DNA of 64,000 nucleotides from contig MU401460.1 in the NCBI GenBank assembly GCA_022579005.1, positions 402,658 through 466,657 on the forward strand, given 5' to 3'. Both the position numbers and the translations under genes were made by a program. Positions 43,930-56,440 of this stretch are shown one piece after another. This stretch comes from Poronia punctata. Its lineage: Eukaryota; Ascomycota; Sordariomycetes; Xylariales; Xylariaceae. Within the stretch, counting starts at the first letter, position 1. Every line of letters starts with the position of its first letter. A model generated the notes under the pieces. That model did not search any database and was not told the origin of the DNA. It was given only the letters and a program-made list of their open reading frames with translations.

Positions 43930-44859
43930 GATGGGCGACTGTTGCGGTTCACGACCGCCTCCTTAACGTTGATATAGAGTTGGCCTAGGCGAAGTTGCAA
44001 CGGGAAGATCCGTGAGGGCTAAAAGGGGGCCAAATCGAGATCGGATCTCTTCCTCGAGGATCTGGAGCGGTATCGCCGGATTTATTTCGAGTCTTATAGC
44101 TTTACAAAGAGAGCCAGGATGGCGGCAGGAGGATAAGAGGCGGGTTGGTGAGAGCCAATGCGACTGTGCATCCCAGAGGCGAGAGTATGGGATGTCGGCT
44201 CTGGTCGGTGAGGTTGGTGAGGTCGTCGTCGTGCTGGGAAGTGGACACCGATCTACTTCATTTACGTTGTGATTATTATCGTCGTGTGTTGGCCGTAATT
44301 CGTTCCAAGTCACTCGAGGTTAGGCTGTCTCCAATTGCTTACAGCAGCCAGTACTAGGTAATGAATATAGAGGTTCCCACACAGAAATCTGTCCCTCCTG
44401 AACAAGTGGGCCGTCAGTTTAATTGGGGTCTGGAGTGGGCTAAGAAGCATTCCTAATTCAACCTACCCGGGAGAGAAATGAGCTGTCGAGCCACATCTCC
44501 TTACAGTAACCAATGATCTACTTGCACGGTATACTGTGGCTGGAGCCTTTTGCAGGTTGACAGCCCTGACAGCATCTGCCCCGCCAAATATATGTCTAGG
44601 AGGAGGTACCGACCTGTCGGCAGGCTTCTGTACCTGCCGGGTACAAGATAAGGCACTGGGGTGCCAATCAAGCTGCACGTTGAGTGCAACTGGATTTGGT
44701 GATACAGAACATTTACACGTACTTGCTAAATAAGGTTCTCGGAGTCTTAACAACATAAACAAGCCAACTCCGTCTCAGCAAGCGCCGCAATAGTAACCTG
44801 TCGGTTCCCCGAGACTCCTCTCGAACGCTCTACCTGCCATAAGCCATACCAGGATCAAA
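43930..44859. other. Divergent intergenic region SEC26/mago
   Basis: 930 bp between two divergent starts, carrying both promoters. No gene or clear motif. Confidence 0.6.
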
Positions 44860-45837
44860 ATGGCTTCGTCAAACGAGCCCTTCTACATACGCTACTAGTA
44901 CGTTCGGATTCCAAGTCCAGCTTTCAACGCCCAACAAGCTTGCACAGTTCCGAGAAACCTTCCACAGCTGCTGATATATTTATTCAACTGCAGCTCTGGC
45001 CATTCCGGCCGTTTCGGCCACGAGTTCTTAGGTATTTCTCCAATAAAGCAAAACGACGAGAACGGAAAGATTCGAATCTACGCATAGCGAGGAAAGCGAA
45101 AGAGGAAGGGCTAACAATAGAACAAAACCCCAGAGTTCGATTTCAGAGTAGTAGGCGATGGACGCAGCGCAATGGCCCGTTACGCCAACAATTCCAACTA
45201 CCGAAACGACAGCCTTATCCGCAAAGAGAGTACGCCAGCCTTTCTTTCTTAGTCCCCGTCATCGCCCACTATCCTACTTAACCTCGATGCGAGATCCCTT
45301 TTATACGTCTTGTCGTGCCCTTTCCCTTACCGGACTATCGACCTTGGCCACAGCCATATCCCCCTCTTATTCCGGCCCTCACGACTTAGGCTAATGCCAA
45401 AGTGGACTATACGCTGACCACGTGGTACTCTCTATTAGTGTGCGTCAGTTCTCTAGTAGTCGACGAGATTAAACGCATAGTCAAGTCGAGCGAGATTATG
45501 AAGGAAGACGATTCAAAATGGCCACAGAAGAACAAGGATGGCCGACAGGAGTTAGAGATACGGTTAGGAAACGACCACATATCGTTCGAGGTATGTACCT
45601 TCAGGGATTCTCATCCACCTGGGTGGTTCCCATTTCCTCCCATTGTCTCCGGTCAAGGACGTACTGATCCGATGGAAAACACGCCTTTTGCAGACGGCTA
45701 AAATTGGTTCCTTGATCGACGTCACTGAATCTGCCGATCCCGAGGGCCTCCGGGTATTTTACTACCTAGTTCAAGATCTTAAGGCGCTGGTATTCAGCTT
45801 GACATCGCTGCACTTCAAAATCAAGCCTATATCATGA
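44860..45837 (+). CDS. mago: Mago nashi, exon junction complex subunit
   Basis: Forms the Mago-Y14 heterodimer that locks the exon junction complex on spliced mRNA. Five exons: 44860..44897, 44994..45031, 45134..45229, 45439..45590 and 45694..45837, sum 468 nt, 155 residues. Two of the exons are only 38 nt. The protein starts [20 protein letters not shown] and contains [17 protein letters not shown]. The C-terminus has the nearly invariant [26 protein letters not shown] and LHFKIKPIS. Compared with the animal protein there is a small insertion ([10 protein letters not shown]) before RYANNSNY. Its presence agrees with an intron-rich filamentous fungus. Confidence 0.96.
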
Positions 45838-46225
45838 GGGAAGGGTGCCGATGCGTGAAAGGAGAATTAAATACTTGGGTTGGCTTTCATGTACAGGAAC
45901 AACGCCATTCGTCTTTGTCCAGTTCCGGAATATACCCCACCGATGGCTATTCGTAAAATAAATCAAAAAATTGACATAACCGCTATCGCTTGTACTACCT
46001 TGAAGCGCCCTTGGGATAACCGAACGCCTGATATCCAATATGCCTGGACCCCTTTCCCAATTGCTTCGACTGGATTTCATCCATAGCGGGGCCTTTCTCA
46101 GCTTCCAAACAGCTCTTTAGATCCAACCCGAGCTTCTGTGCTCACGAGCTCATCGCCTTGTATACGACTGGTTTGCGATAGCTGACTCTTCCTTGGGTCA
46201 GGTGCGCGTATGAAGATTATAACCA
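45838..46225. other. Convergent intergenic region
   Basis: 388 bp between mago nashi and GID4 3' ends; nothing recognised. Confidence 0.6.
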
Positions 46226-47547
46226 TCAGCGGAATTCGATGGCGCTGTTTCTGAAACAGCCGTTATCTTTCACGTAATTAAGCTCCAGTTGTTGAAAACT
46301 GTTGGCCAGGGATGTCAGTGACTGTATACACCCATGCATGGGGCTAAGGAGTTGAGATGCTTACTGCTCGCTTTTGTGGTGGAAGTATATTCCGCTAACA
46401 CTGCCTTTTATCTGGTTGAAGCAGATGTAATAGAACCCTTCGAAGCTGGCGCCGTTAAGAGACGTAACCCGGTGGTCGGGCACCAGAAAGTGTTCTTTCC
46501 AGCGCATGAAGATGTTCTCGCACTGTGAGAAATTGGGTATCTTAACCCTTCCGCCCTTCTGCATCGCCTTGCTGTATTTACGGAACGCTGCGAATTTACT
46601 CCAATGGTTCAAGTCAACCTTCTCCGTTGCGCCCCAGCCCTTATGTCTTGTTACGAAATCGTATTGGTTACCGATGATCTCGCCCTCGAAGTAAGTTGTG
46701 AGGGTCGGATTATCTTCGGTCAAGCCTAAAACATAGGCGCAACCATTAGAACAATGTACTTGATCAACCAGGAGAAACTCGGCCGGTCCGTCGAGCCTGT
46801 GGTTTCGCAAAACTGCCTGGATAAAACGCACCTTGGATCTTGAGGTAGCCACAGAGGAAAGATTCGCGTAGGTCGACATATTTGATCTCGACTTGCACAT
46901 CGTATACCTGGCGCTCCGATGCCTGTGTCCCCGTGAATCTACTCCTTGGGCGCAAATACGAGGATGGCGAGGTGGGGAATATCTTAGGAAAGATATTAGC
47001 ATGGTGCGCTGCATCTTAGTGCGCGGCATGCGCTATGCCTATTAGATTTCGTTGGATTCCATCATCTTACCCGGATGTTGCTATAGTCGAACCCCATTGA
47101 CGGCTGGTATTCGTCATGTTCCACGGCCACCTGGTCGGCATCTTCAAGCCTATCGAGCTCTGTCGTTGCCGAATCGACGTTACACCAAGCGAAATGCCGC
47201 CCGGCCCTTGCTACGGCCGCTTCGCCTAAGTCTTCCGTCTGTTTGTGCGCAGATGACTCGGCATAGGTGGTTTCAGAGGTTGCGCTTTCGGTAGCGAGAC
47301 CTGGACTGGAAGACGATGGGTTTGCAGTGGCAGGTGGCGAGGCAAGGAATTCGAGTGCATCGGGAGTCGATGCGCTCATGTTCTCGGAAGATGACGTCTG
47401 CGCATCACTATCCGCGTTTATGTCCAACTCATCTTCATCGGGCCGCCAACTACCTGGGGTATAAACGTCCTCGGGACATAAGTAACCGTGGGCCCTTAAT
47501 GGTTGGTGGGCTGAACGCGGCTGTGTGGTGCGCGAAGGCGTAGGCAT
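46226..47547 (-). CDS. GID4: GID4/Vid24 substrate receptor
   Basis: Substrate receptor of the GID/CTLH E3 ligase, which in yeast recognises N-terminal Pro degrons of gluconeogenic enzymes when glucose returns. Exons are 47547..47071, 46982..46832, 46725..46365 and 46298..46226, sum 1062 nt, 353 residues. The first 159 residues are acidic/Ser-rich and disordered. The beta-barrel follows: SYLRPRSRFTGTQASERQVY, VQVEIKYVDLRESFLCGYLK, then GLTEDNPTLTTYFEGEIIG, HKGWGATEKVDLNHWSKF and IFMRWKEHFLVPDHRV. The end is FEGFYYICFNQ...GIYFHHKSEHFQQLELNYV, completed by the last short exon. The acceptor of exon 2 (CTAAG) is slightly unusual but gives the expected frame. It is convergent with mago nashi. Confidence 0.93.
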
Positions 47548-50500
47548 ACTTGGGGGGTTTTAAAACGTTGCGATGGCTTGATGATGCTGGCGGGCGGGTG
47601 GAGTCTAAATGTTGAGGGAAACGGCGATAACTCGGACAGGTCGTGCGACAATGTAATCAACAAGCGCTAGACAATGGTTATGTACAAAGAAATTCGATGG
47701 TTTCTTAAAAAGAAGGAAGACAAAAAGGCAAACCAAAAAATTTGAAACTGGCAAAAGAAAAGGAACACCGAGCTAGATTAATTACCTAATTCTAAAAAGG
47801 CCAAATAGAGAATAAGTTCGAGGTTGGCAAGAGACTCGAGACGTGAGGCAAGGTGAATGAATCCTGGACATAAAAGGGGAACTGATGGAAAGGACCGCCT
47901 GTTGGCAAAAGCAAAGAGCAAAAACGTTAACTACTCGTAGACTAGTCCAGGGAAACCCACTCGAAAAAGACGGGGTAAGTTAGGTACTTGACCGTGTAGA
48001 CTAGGATATAGTGGTTATATGTGTAGGTAAATTTGGGGAAGTGTGTTCTGTTTTGAACAATCGTAGGGGAGGGTTTTGACGGGTCTGATCGGTCACAGCG
48101 GTCTATGTAAAGAACGGTGAGACCGGAAGGGTGATATAAATCCGTTTGACAGGCACTCTTTTCGGCCAGATCTAGGCCCCATGTGAGCTTAAGGTTTTCA
48201 TACCTAAGATGTTTATGTTTAGGAGACAAGACGCCAACTGCGATGAAGAACATTCAACGTTGTCCAGGTAGGTACCTAGTCTTTGCCTTACCCCATACTC
48301 GCCCATAATACCTTCCCTAGTGCTATAAATGCCACCGTGACATATTGGACTACTTACGAGTAGTGGGAACACTAAGAGGTATGGGTATGCCACTTTCCTA
48401 CCTACATCGTACACGCACAAGTAATGCAGTCGGACTAGCTTCTAGTAGGATATGTAGTATCGGTCGGTAGCCACCTCGCATACATTATAGTAGGTATCTA
48501 AGGAATGTAAATATGAAGTGGTCAACAAATCTAACGTAAGCATCTACATACGCGGAGATGAATACCGTGATATTTTACTATCACATTATGCAGGCATGGC
48601 AGGTATTTACCCCAGACCTAGGACTACCGGTACCGGTAGGTTTAAAGGACAGACCACAAGGATACTACCTACTCGTACATCTGCTTGGATGTTGTGTGGC
48701 TATGGTGTCCTAGACCGGCCTAGTCTCGTTTACTTTGTACGCCACTGGTTGTTGGCAGCATCTTCTTCCAGTAATATGACTGCCCATGTTTTGCACTTTT
48801 TGGCCTTCAACCCACCAGCCGCTAAAGTCATGCGTAACTTGTAAGGTCAGGCTAGGGGTCATATGAGGCTTCTCTGAGGCAACGATGCAAAACTTATTTG
48901 GTACAAACTGCAGAAATTTTCCAGCATCACAGCTACACGTAGATCAGCGGTGCATTCAACAGTAAAGCCTCATAGTTGTTCTTTCCCCCCCTCAACGTTA
49001 GGTTGGACTGTCCACTACTCGTACTCGTATGTAGAGGTGCCCGATGCGGTCAGGTCTCAAAGTGCAATAGGTAGTATTCTCAAATTCCTACAGGGTATTT
49101 ATGCGTGCAGATCCAATCCCCATCCCCCCTTTGAAATTTTCAAATTCTGAATCTTGCTGTGAACGTGACATACAGAAATCGAATGTTTCTCGAACATTTA
49201 AACGGATCACAGTGTTATCGCTCCCCTTCCGCCCGCCGACTTCATTCACTGTTGCACTGCATGGGATTACTACCTGCTGTATACTGCAGTGATCCATCTC
49301 AAAGGTTTTTTTTTACAAGACCACTGTGTCCAAGGAATATCAGACAGTCCGGCCCCTGACGCTGCATCCGATGAGCAGAGTAGGTAGTCTCCCCTATTTG
49401 CGTCTGGGCATATGGTCCATTGGCTTTCTGCAGCACACGTTTCAGCTGGGGTATCAACCCAAAATCGGGGCCGCTCCAGCTGAGAGGATCTAACCTGGTC
49501 TAGTCAGTGCCCTGGGTATTCTGTAGGACGTACTATGCCGTGGATTGTGCTCCCTGCCAAGAAACTGCCTCATGAGACAGGCGTGACAGGTTCTGGGAGA
49601 CAAACCCTATCCACCACCCTTGGTTTGTTATTCCATATTTTGACACACTCGTACCTCCTCTGCCGTCTGTCTAGTTGAGCTGCATAGGCATATGCATGCA
49701 TATATCGTTTTAACACCAATAATAGTTACTAATCACGATGGATGATGGACATATTCCTTTTGCCTTTCCCTATCCCTTTGCTCAACCTCTTCCTAACATA
49801 GGGGCATAGTATCTCGACAGAGATTCGAAGGGGAGGGAGGCATTTGCAAATCCCAAATCAAATATTATCAGACAACCGGCATCGGCTCGGCCAACTTCAA
49901 ATTTGCAAATTCGCGAGCCGTCAATGACGTCAATTAGACATGCTGCACTATGTCTTACACTACCCGTCAAGACGAAAACAGCGTAATCCAAGTTTGACCA
50001 ACCTCACAGAGTATTAAGTTTTGCACGCCTATTGCGCCATCTGTGCCATGCCCATGGCCTTTAACCGCGATCCCTTGCTTTCGCCTATCGAAAGCATTGC
50101 TTATAACGATTCCCCCACACGTACGTACATTACTCAGTATGGTGGATGCGCGTACCAGGTTGCCAGCTTGGCCGCATTGCCGCGTTGCCGCATTACCGCA
50201 TATTTTCCCCATACATCGGGTGTGTCGGGTATCGCTCTCACTGTCAGGATGCCTGCTATCTAGATTGCCTAAGATTGCCCAGGGCAAACAAGCACATGTC
50301 ATCAGATTCTTATAATGATTTGGCAAGAAACGGCTCACTGGCCGACAGGGGGCTTGCGCGTGCCTGCATTGTTACGACAGTGTCTTAAGGTTGGACCCTA
50401 CCTTAGCCTGCCTAATCCTCGCTTGATATGGCAGAACGGTTTGAATCAAGAAGTAGCTTACTCTGGGCGGCACTATTTCGACGCGCCTCGCAACCCCGAA

Positions 50501-50815
50501 TGAAAGGGACGAGGTGAGTATCGAAGTCATCTATACGAAAAACTTTTTTAAGGTTTCCATGACAAGGTCGGTGCTGAGTCGGTGGCATCGTCGTTAGGTC
50601 TAGCGTTAGTCGAATCTGACTGGCCCTGGCTAACGTGTCACGCCTGTGCCCGGCGTAGCACTACAAGCACCGCCTCGATGGAAAACCGGCAACCGATACC
50701 CGATCGTCAGAACTCGGATGTTCGCTGCCGCCCCGTTGTTTTGCATCATGACAGTTGGCGAACGATTCCTAGCTCAAAGAACGACAGAATAGAGGGACTA
50801 TTCCAGACTGAATTC
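47548..50815. other. 3.3-kb gene-poor region
   Basis: No gene supported. The left 400 bp is A-rich and serves as GID4 promoter. TACTCGTA-type words occur at about 47933, 48355, 48670 and 49016. Short ORFs show no family resemblance. Confidence 0.5.
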
Positions 50816-52381
50816 CTACGTTCCCGGCTGGGCTATACCAACGGTGTCTGAGCTATCCTGTTCCGACTTGAACCCTCTAAAGTAATGACGGCGGAAAGGA
50901 TTGAGCTCGTCTGCAGATCGACCTTGCGCCCCGTCTCCTCGCTCCTTTCTTTGGGCAAGGGCGTCCATATCCACTGCGGAATCGGGCAGCCGTCGATATG
51001 TGATTAATCTTCTCGACCCTAACGAATATTGAGTATACTAGACAACCATATGTGGCAGATGGTAAGGACACTTACACTTGTTAAAGACCTGCGTACATAC
51101 AACAACAATCTCGAGACATGGATGCGTAGGGACAGCAATCTCTTGGTCCTCGTCATTGGCCGTCGGCATCCAGAACGATAGCCGACCATCGTCGACTAGC
51201 ATGTCGGTGGCGAAATTGAGTATGTCGTCTAACATGGCGGTGAAACTATAGGGCTTCTTTGGTGGTATAAATGCCGGGTCCCTGTATCATGTCAGCGTCC
51301 ATCGCGTTCGTTACTAAGAAGATGCCCTACTTATACATCTCCTTCCCCTTTTCGACCGTATAAGACTTTTTTTCCGGGTCCCTACATCCCAACACTTTCA
51401 ACCCTTCTCTAACACCGTAAGGAGGATCACAGAGGATACCATCGAGTATCCTGGCTTTCCGTACTGGCGTGTTTGTAAGGTCGCTCACGAAGATGCCGCC
51501 TAAAAGCTTCTCTAGTCCGTATTGCTGGAAGTTTCCTCTGAGACTCTTCTTCCCACCTCCGCCTCGCATACTGCGGCCATCGATATCGCTTCCCCAGACG
51601 AGAGCTCCGAATTGGGCGCAAGCAATCGGAAAGCTTCCGGTGCCAACAAAGGGGTCGAAGATAAGCTTGTTCGGGCCAGCAAGTGCTATGTTTGCCGTCA
51701 CGAGGGCTAACTCGGAATCCATTGAAGTCGTACTGATGTAATCCCGTTTCTTTAAATCAAAGGTGTTGATTAAGTCTCTTGAGCTGCGGCCCACCAACCT
51801 ACCGAAATGCACCTTAAATGGGACAGTCTTCTTTTCAGGTACAGGTTCGAGCGCCCATTCCTCAAAAAGGGTAAATTCGAAATCAGGAGACGACAACAGA
51901 ATAGGGCCCTTGAAGGGTAAGTAGGAAAACGTGTTGATTAGGGCGATTTTCTGCTTCTGCGACCGTGAGCCTCGGAAAGAGTCCACACTAAGCTTAAAAG
52001 ACGGTTCATGATAAAGAGGCCAGAGGTGTGCGGTGTCCCTTTTTATTACGACATGCAACTCATCGAGGGTCTCTGCCGTGGCCCAGTGTTCGTAGATCCC
52101 ATGAGCCAATATCGACCGCTCAACGACAGCTCGTGCAGCGTCGTCTGAAGGCAGCTCAACGATGCAAATAGGAGACTGGACATGAGCATATTTAGTTAGT
52201 AGAATGAACATTAGCATGGATAATATACCTATGGTGAGGAGTGACATATGCTACGCCCTTCACTCACCTCAGCATCGTAAAAGACCACTTTTAACTCGAC
52301 GTTTGCTAGAGTCGCAAGCGCCTGTATTTCCGCTAACCGGAAAGTCTCATGTAACTGCGTGAATCGAATGAGGTACTGCAT
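50816..52381 (-). CDS. TRM11: tRNA (guanine-10 N2)-methyltransferase Trm11
   Basis: Catalytic subunit of the Trm11-Trm112 enzyme that makes m2G at position 10 of tRNA. Exons are 52381..52268, 52175..51331, 51281..51076 and 51018..50816, sum 1368 nt, 455 residues. The N-terminal THUMP-like part begins MQYLIRFTQLHETFRLAEIQ. Methyltransferase motifs are LIFDPFVGTGSFPIACAQFG (motif I), SDIDGRSM, and the catalytic LCDPPYGVREG. The third exon carries PPKKPYSFTAMLDDILNFA and the last exon begins WSRRLITYRRLP. The C-terminus is variable and polar. It is divergent from RPP40 with 492 bp between starts, so the two may share a promoter region. Confidence 0.94.
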
Positions 52382-52873
52382 GGCGGGCAAGAGGTTCTCT
52401 CACGCCCTTTCCTCAAATCGCAAAAGGAAATAGGTTCTTAAAACTCGGCTTCTATACGCCCAAAAATATACGGCCCCGCGTTGCCCTTGCATGTGAGAAT
52501 ATGGGGAGGTTAAATATTTCTTACAGCGCTCAACTCAAATGTGGGGGTTTGATGCGAAAAATTCCAATGACACATGAGGGGTAGACTGATGAAAAAGATG
52601 GCCGAGTGCTTTTGATGGCGCCATTCTTGCAGGATGCAAATTTTGCTTTGTTCTATATTTACACCGCCTTATCCGCATTTTATATGCCCCAAAACAAAAT
52701 AAGCAAAGGTCGAAAGCAACGCTCTAAACTCACGCCCTACTGTCTGTCTATAACTCAATCTCTTTTATCGCAGCAACTTACGTAGGTAGGTAAGGTAGGT
52801 AGATATCCAACTTGCGAGCTCAACTACGCGTATAATACATGCCGCTATTACTACCTCGACATAAGAACAGGTC
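52382..52873. other. Bidirectional promoter region TRM11/RPP40
   Basis: 492 bp between two divergent tRNA-processing genes, AT-rich, with a GGTAGGTAAGGTAGGTAG block near 52785-52802. Shared control is inference. Confidence 0.55.
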
Positions 52874-54276
52874 ATGTTCTCGTTTCCAAAGCCCAGCGTC
52901 TATCAGACGTCAAAATGTCTCGTTACGTATGGCTCGATGAGCCACCCAAATGCGGACCAACTCCCGACCAAGGCCAAACCATGGAGCACATTGCTGTCGC
53001 AGGACTACATACACAAGGCGAGTGAGAACAAACACCCCGATTCCGTGTACCTAACTGGCTATGTGCTAACAAAGTATTTCTAGGTTGATCTGATATTACC
53101 AGCGGAGCTATTGCAGCTCGTCCAGGAAAAACTTCTCGACGATGAGACCCGTGTACTGCAATATCACCGAGTTATCATGACACTAGGTCAAGTGCTCGAG
53201 GGAGACTTTTTCACGCAATACATCAAGATTGGTATTTTATGAGATACTCTCACCGAGAAAAAAGACAAGAGAGCCAGCTAGCTCACATTATGTGTTAGGA
53301 AATATCATGATGCTGTCCGAGGGAAAGGTTGGCATCAACAATGTCTTCTCGATCAAAAACGGTAGGTTTTCCGGTGTATGATTGGTAGTGGAATACTGGA
53401 TATCAACTGAAAGTCATCTGACTTCTCTAGGAACACTCACAATGTACATCGATAAAGAGACATACGAACGAGCTGGTCTTGTAGGAAAGCCGCACGGTGC
53501 TAAAGGAGGCAGGGGAACCAAGCCCCGATGGGGTGAGTGGCATTACCTACATGTTCGGACGTATACAGCTAACAGCCAGATACCTAGTTGTCGAGTATGA
53601 TCTTCGGAGTCCAGCAGCACTGCACGGGAAAAAGGGGTTCGATAGACTGGTGTATGCGTGCAAGAATGCGCTAAATGCACCCACTACCTGGTTATTTTGC
53701 AGCCTATCCGGAGGTAATTGTTCCCCGTGTTGCATCCAAGTATTGTCCGTGGTATTGATATTGACGTATATGAGCATTTCAGCCCCTAACCCAGATCCTC
53801 TTGCCAAGCACTTTCCAACAAAGTACACTTCAAAGCCAGTTATGTCTAAAATAGAGGCTACAATACCTCCCTTGGCAATCCCCCCAGCCATTCTTAAGGA
53901 CGGGAATCGCGAAGACCTGGATGAATATGCAACCGAAGCGTATGAATGGCTTTCCCTTGTCCGGCTTGAGAGCCCTCGAGTTGAGGTGGGAGATACCATT
54001 GACCCTTATCTTTCCTCGTATGTGGTACCAGGCGATGCCTCAGAACACCAAAAAGGCGAGCTGTGCAAGATCAGTTGGCGGGGATTTATTCCACCACGGT
54101 GGGCGGCAGATACTTTAGCAGCGCTGATCAACACACTGCCGCAGAAAACATGGTTTTCGATAAGCGCCACACCCTTCACTAGCGTGACCATTGGTCATGG
54201 TGCGGACTGCACATTCATGCGACCACCAAGCAGCCCAGGAGAGTACGTTCTGTGGGAGATCAAGGGGCACGAGTAA
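52874..54276 (+). CDS. RPP40: Ribonuclease P/MRP p40 subunit
   Basis: Protein subunit of RNase P/MRP, which trims 5' leaders of pre-tRNA. Six exons: 52874..53017, 53084..53231, 53299..53361, 53431..53532, 53588..53713 and 53783..54276, sum 1077 nt, 358 residues. It begins MFSFPKPSVYQTSKCLVTYG. Family blocks are GTLTMYIDKETYERAGLVGK, HGKKGFDRLVYACKNALN, EAYEWLSLVRLESPRV, DPYLSSYVVP, CKISWRGFIPPRW, and the end PPSSPGEYVLWEIKGHE. The first intron (53018..53083) appears to use a GC donor (AAG|GCGAGT) with a normal TAG acceptor; no GT alternative keeps the frame. It is convergent with the ankyrin gene, only 50 bp apart. Confidence 0.88.
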
Positions 54277-54326
54277 CCATGTGCATCTATGTATGTCCTT
54301 ATTTGGAGAATATTAGTCTGGAATGT

Positions 54327-54977
54327 TTAGTCCTGACGGGGCCGAACATTGCGGTCTTCCTCGTTCCGACCGGCAAGTGCGTCCTGAACAATTTGCCTGA
54401 GGGCGGCCTGACCCTCTTCGCTGTGGAAATCCTCGCGTTGAGCCAATTCCTCTATCCGCCTTCTGAATTCAGGGTCAGGCTCGTTCTCGTTCTCTTCGGC
54501 GGGCGTAATGGTATTGACAGAGATATTAAGCCCTTCAGGCACGGGCGCGACATCGCTACCGTTCTGTATCGGTTCTCCGTTGGTCCCGTTTGATAGCGTC
54601 CGCGACGCTTCCTTGAGCCTCAGATACTCGGCAACTTCTGGGTAATCGCCTTCTTGGGCGATCTTTTGCTGGGCAGTGTAGCCCTCGGATCCTTTAATCG
54701 TGAGATCTGCGCCAAGTTCTTCAACAAGAACCTTGGCAGCATCGACTGTCTCGACAACAAATAGAGCTGTCTCCTCGTCCTCGTCGCGCAGGTTGACGTC
54801 GACTCCAAAATCTCGAATCAGGGCGCGGAGAAGGTCTAAGTGATTGTAGCTAGCCGCGGCATGGACCAGAGAGTAACCGTGCTCGTCTTGTTGGCTGGCT
54901 AGATTTGGGTTCTCTCGAAGGAGGGGCAGGAGAGCAGGGCTGTCATCCGCTGCGAGGAGGAAAGGATTAGGAGGCAT
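54327..54977 (-). CDS. Ankyrin-repeat protein, possibly Yar1-like
   Basis: A 216-residue single-exon protein starting MPPNPFLLAADDSPALLPLL. About three ankyrin repeats occupy residues 30-125 (DEHGYSLVHAAASYNHLDLL; then VDVNLRDEDEETALFVVETV; then ADLTIKGSEGYTAQQKIAQE). An acidic, Glu-rich C-terminal tail follows. Size and layout resemble yeast Yar1, a chaperone of ribosomal protein Rps3, but I cannot prove orthology from sequence memory. It ends 50 bp from the RPP40 stop, so the 3' UTRs must overlap or be very short. Confidence 0.85.
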   Translation of the reverse strand: MPPNPFLLAADDSPALLPLLRENPNLASQQDEHGYSLVHAAASYNHLDLLRALIRDFGVDVNLRDEDEETALFVVETVDAAKVLVEELGADLTIKGSEGYTAQQKIAQEGDYPEVAEYLRLKEASRTLSNGTNGEPIQNGSDVAPVPEGLNISVNTITPAEENENEPDPEFRRRIEELAQREDFHSEEGQAALRQIVQDALAGRNEEDRNVRPRQD

Positions 54978-56440
54978 TGCCGCTCTTTTCGGGTATACAG
55001 AAACGATAGATAGTAGGTATTGAAGTATGTATGCCTTGTATTCAGGCCCCAGGGGGATTTTGATCTGGTTTGGATGGTATTAGACTGCTGAGTAACGAAT
55101 TGCGCTTGTGATAAGGACCAAATTTCAACTTTTTTGGCTCCAAGCATCGCGCCAGGCCTTTCTTTGGAGGGGTTAACGGCGTGACGCATCTTTTAGGCGA
55201 AGAGAACCCCACCATGCTCATGCAGCCTACCACCGCGTACATACTAACAGCCCAAATCAAGGTACATATCACCTGCAGCACCGCCTCCTAATCGACCTCA
55301 AATAAGGCCAACTGAGAGCTTGTTGGGTCTTGAGCATTTAATAGTGAGGTATGAAGAGGAGCCTGATCTTTTGTCCTTCTCGTTACAAATAAGGTGGCCG
55401 AGTATTTCCATTCCCCTGTATGTCTCCCAAGGGTCAAATCTATTACAGTACCGACAAACACGGTATCGTATACACTGTCAGGGAGGTTCTAGACTAGGTC
55501 AACCTTGATAATTGAAGTTCTATCAAAGTTTTGTATGAAACTCTTCGGTCAATATGATGCTCTTGAGCATTTTTTGATTACTATGGAGGAAACTTGGAAG
55601 GATGTATTTCATTACTACCAGTCATCTACCAGTTGATACCAATTCGCAGGCCGACAGTTTGTTATAAAAAAGAGTCACATCTGTACTCTTCCCTCACCCC
55701 ACTAGTTCCCAATACATCTTTCAAGTATAAGAGTGAAGATCAGGGCCTGGGCTGTGTAGTCTGAGATGACTCATGCGGACAGCTAGGAGATCAATTATTA
55801 TGAAGAGGTTGTAATTATGCCTTGCTATCGCGGTCTCTAAGCCTCTCTATGCCATATTTGTTTTTCCTCCGGTTCAGATTAACAAGGTGCGATAGGTTAG
55901 GTAACTGCATCCTTAAGTAAGGGCAGTGCTTACCTAATTACCAAGTAGGTTAGCTGGGGTACTTACTTCCGGTCAATTACTCACACCATTATCGCGTTGA
56001 ACTTGCCACTTTGAATGCAAAACCAAGCATATATACTACAGCCTGGGAAGCTGTACTGAACTTCTGATATCGGCCTTGCACCTTGTCTAAGCTTTCCCCT
56101 ATTGCTATCCATCCTGCCTTCCATTCCAGGGCCCCCACTTAAACGAGCGGCCTACACAAACACCCAACTTATTACACGTATTTAGCGAGACAAAGTAGAC
56201 TGAGGGCAAGGAAGCTAACTTGTTACCCATTATCCCACCTTCGTTAGGCTCATTTCGGGCTTCACGGTCAACTTCACGCCCTATTCCGTCTCTAGTGCCA
56301 GTGCCGGCCATCCTCTTGGGCCCGGACTTGCCTGGTGTTTCAGTGCTGGTAACACCATTGCAAGCCCTTTATTAGCAACCCCACCCGGGATTGTTCACTT
56401 CTCCAGCCAAACACGCCACCATCGCCGGTTCAAGCCCATC
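54978..56440. other. 1.5-kb intergenic region
   Basis: Divergent region between the ankyrin gene and tRNA ligase. A TGACTCA word occurs at about 55767, far from either start. No gene supported. Confidence 0.5.

Noticed and set aside
49967..50338. 123-codon minus-strand ORF in the 47.5-50.8 kb gap
   Set aside because: Composition is unremarkable and no domain or intron logic is visible.
55766..55774. TGACTCA word in the region upstream of tRNA ligase
   Set aside because: It is about 670 bp from the start and tRNA ligase is not a known amino-acid control target; likely chance.
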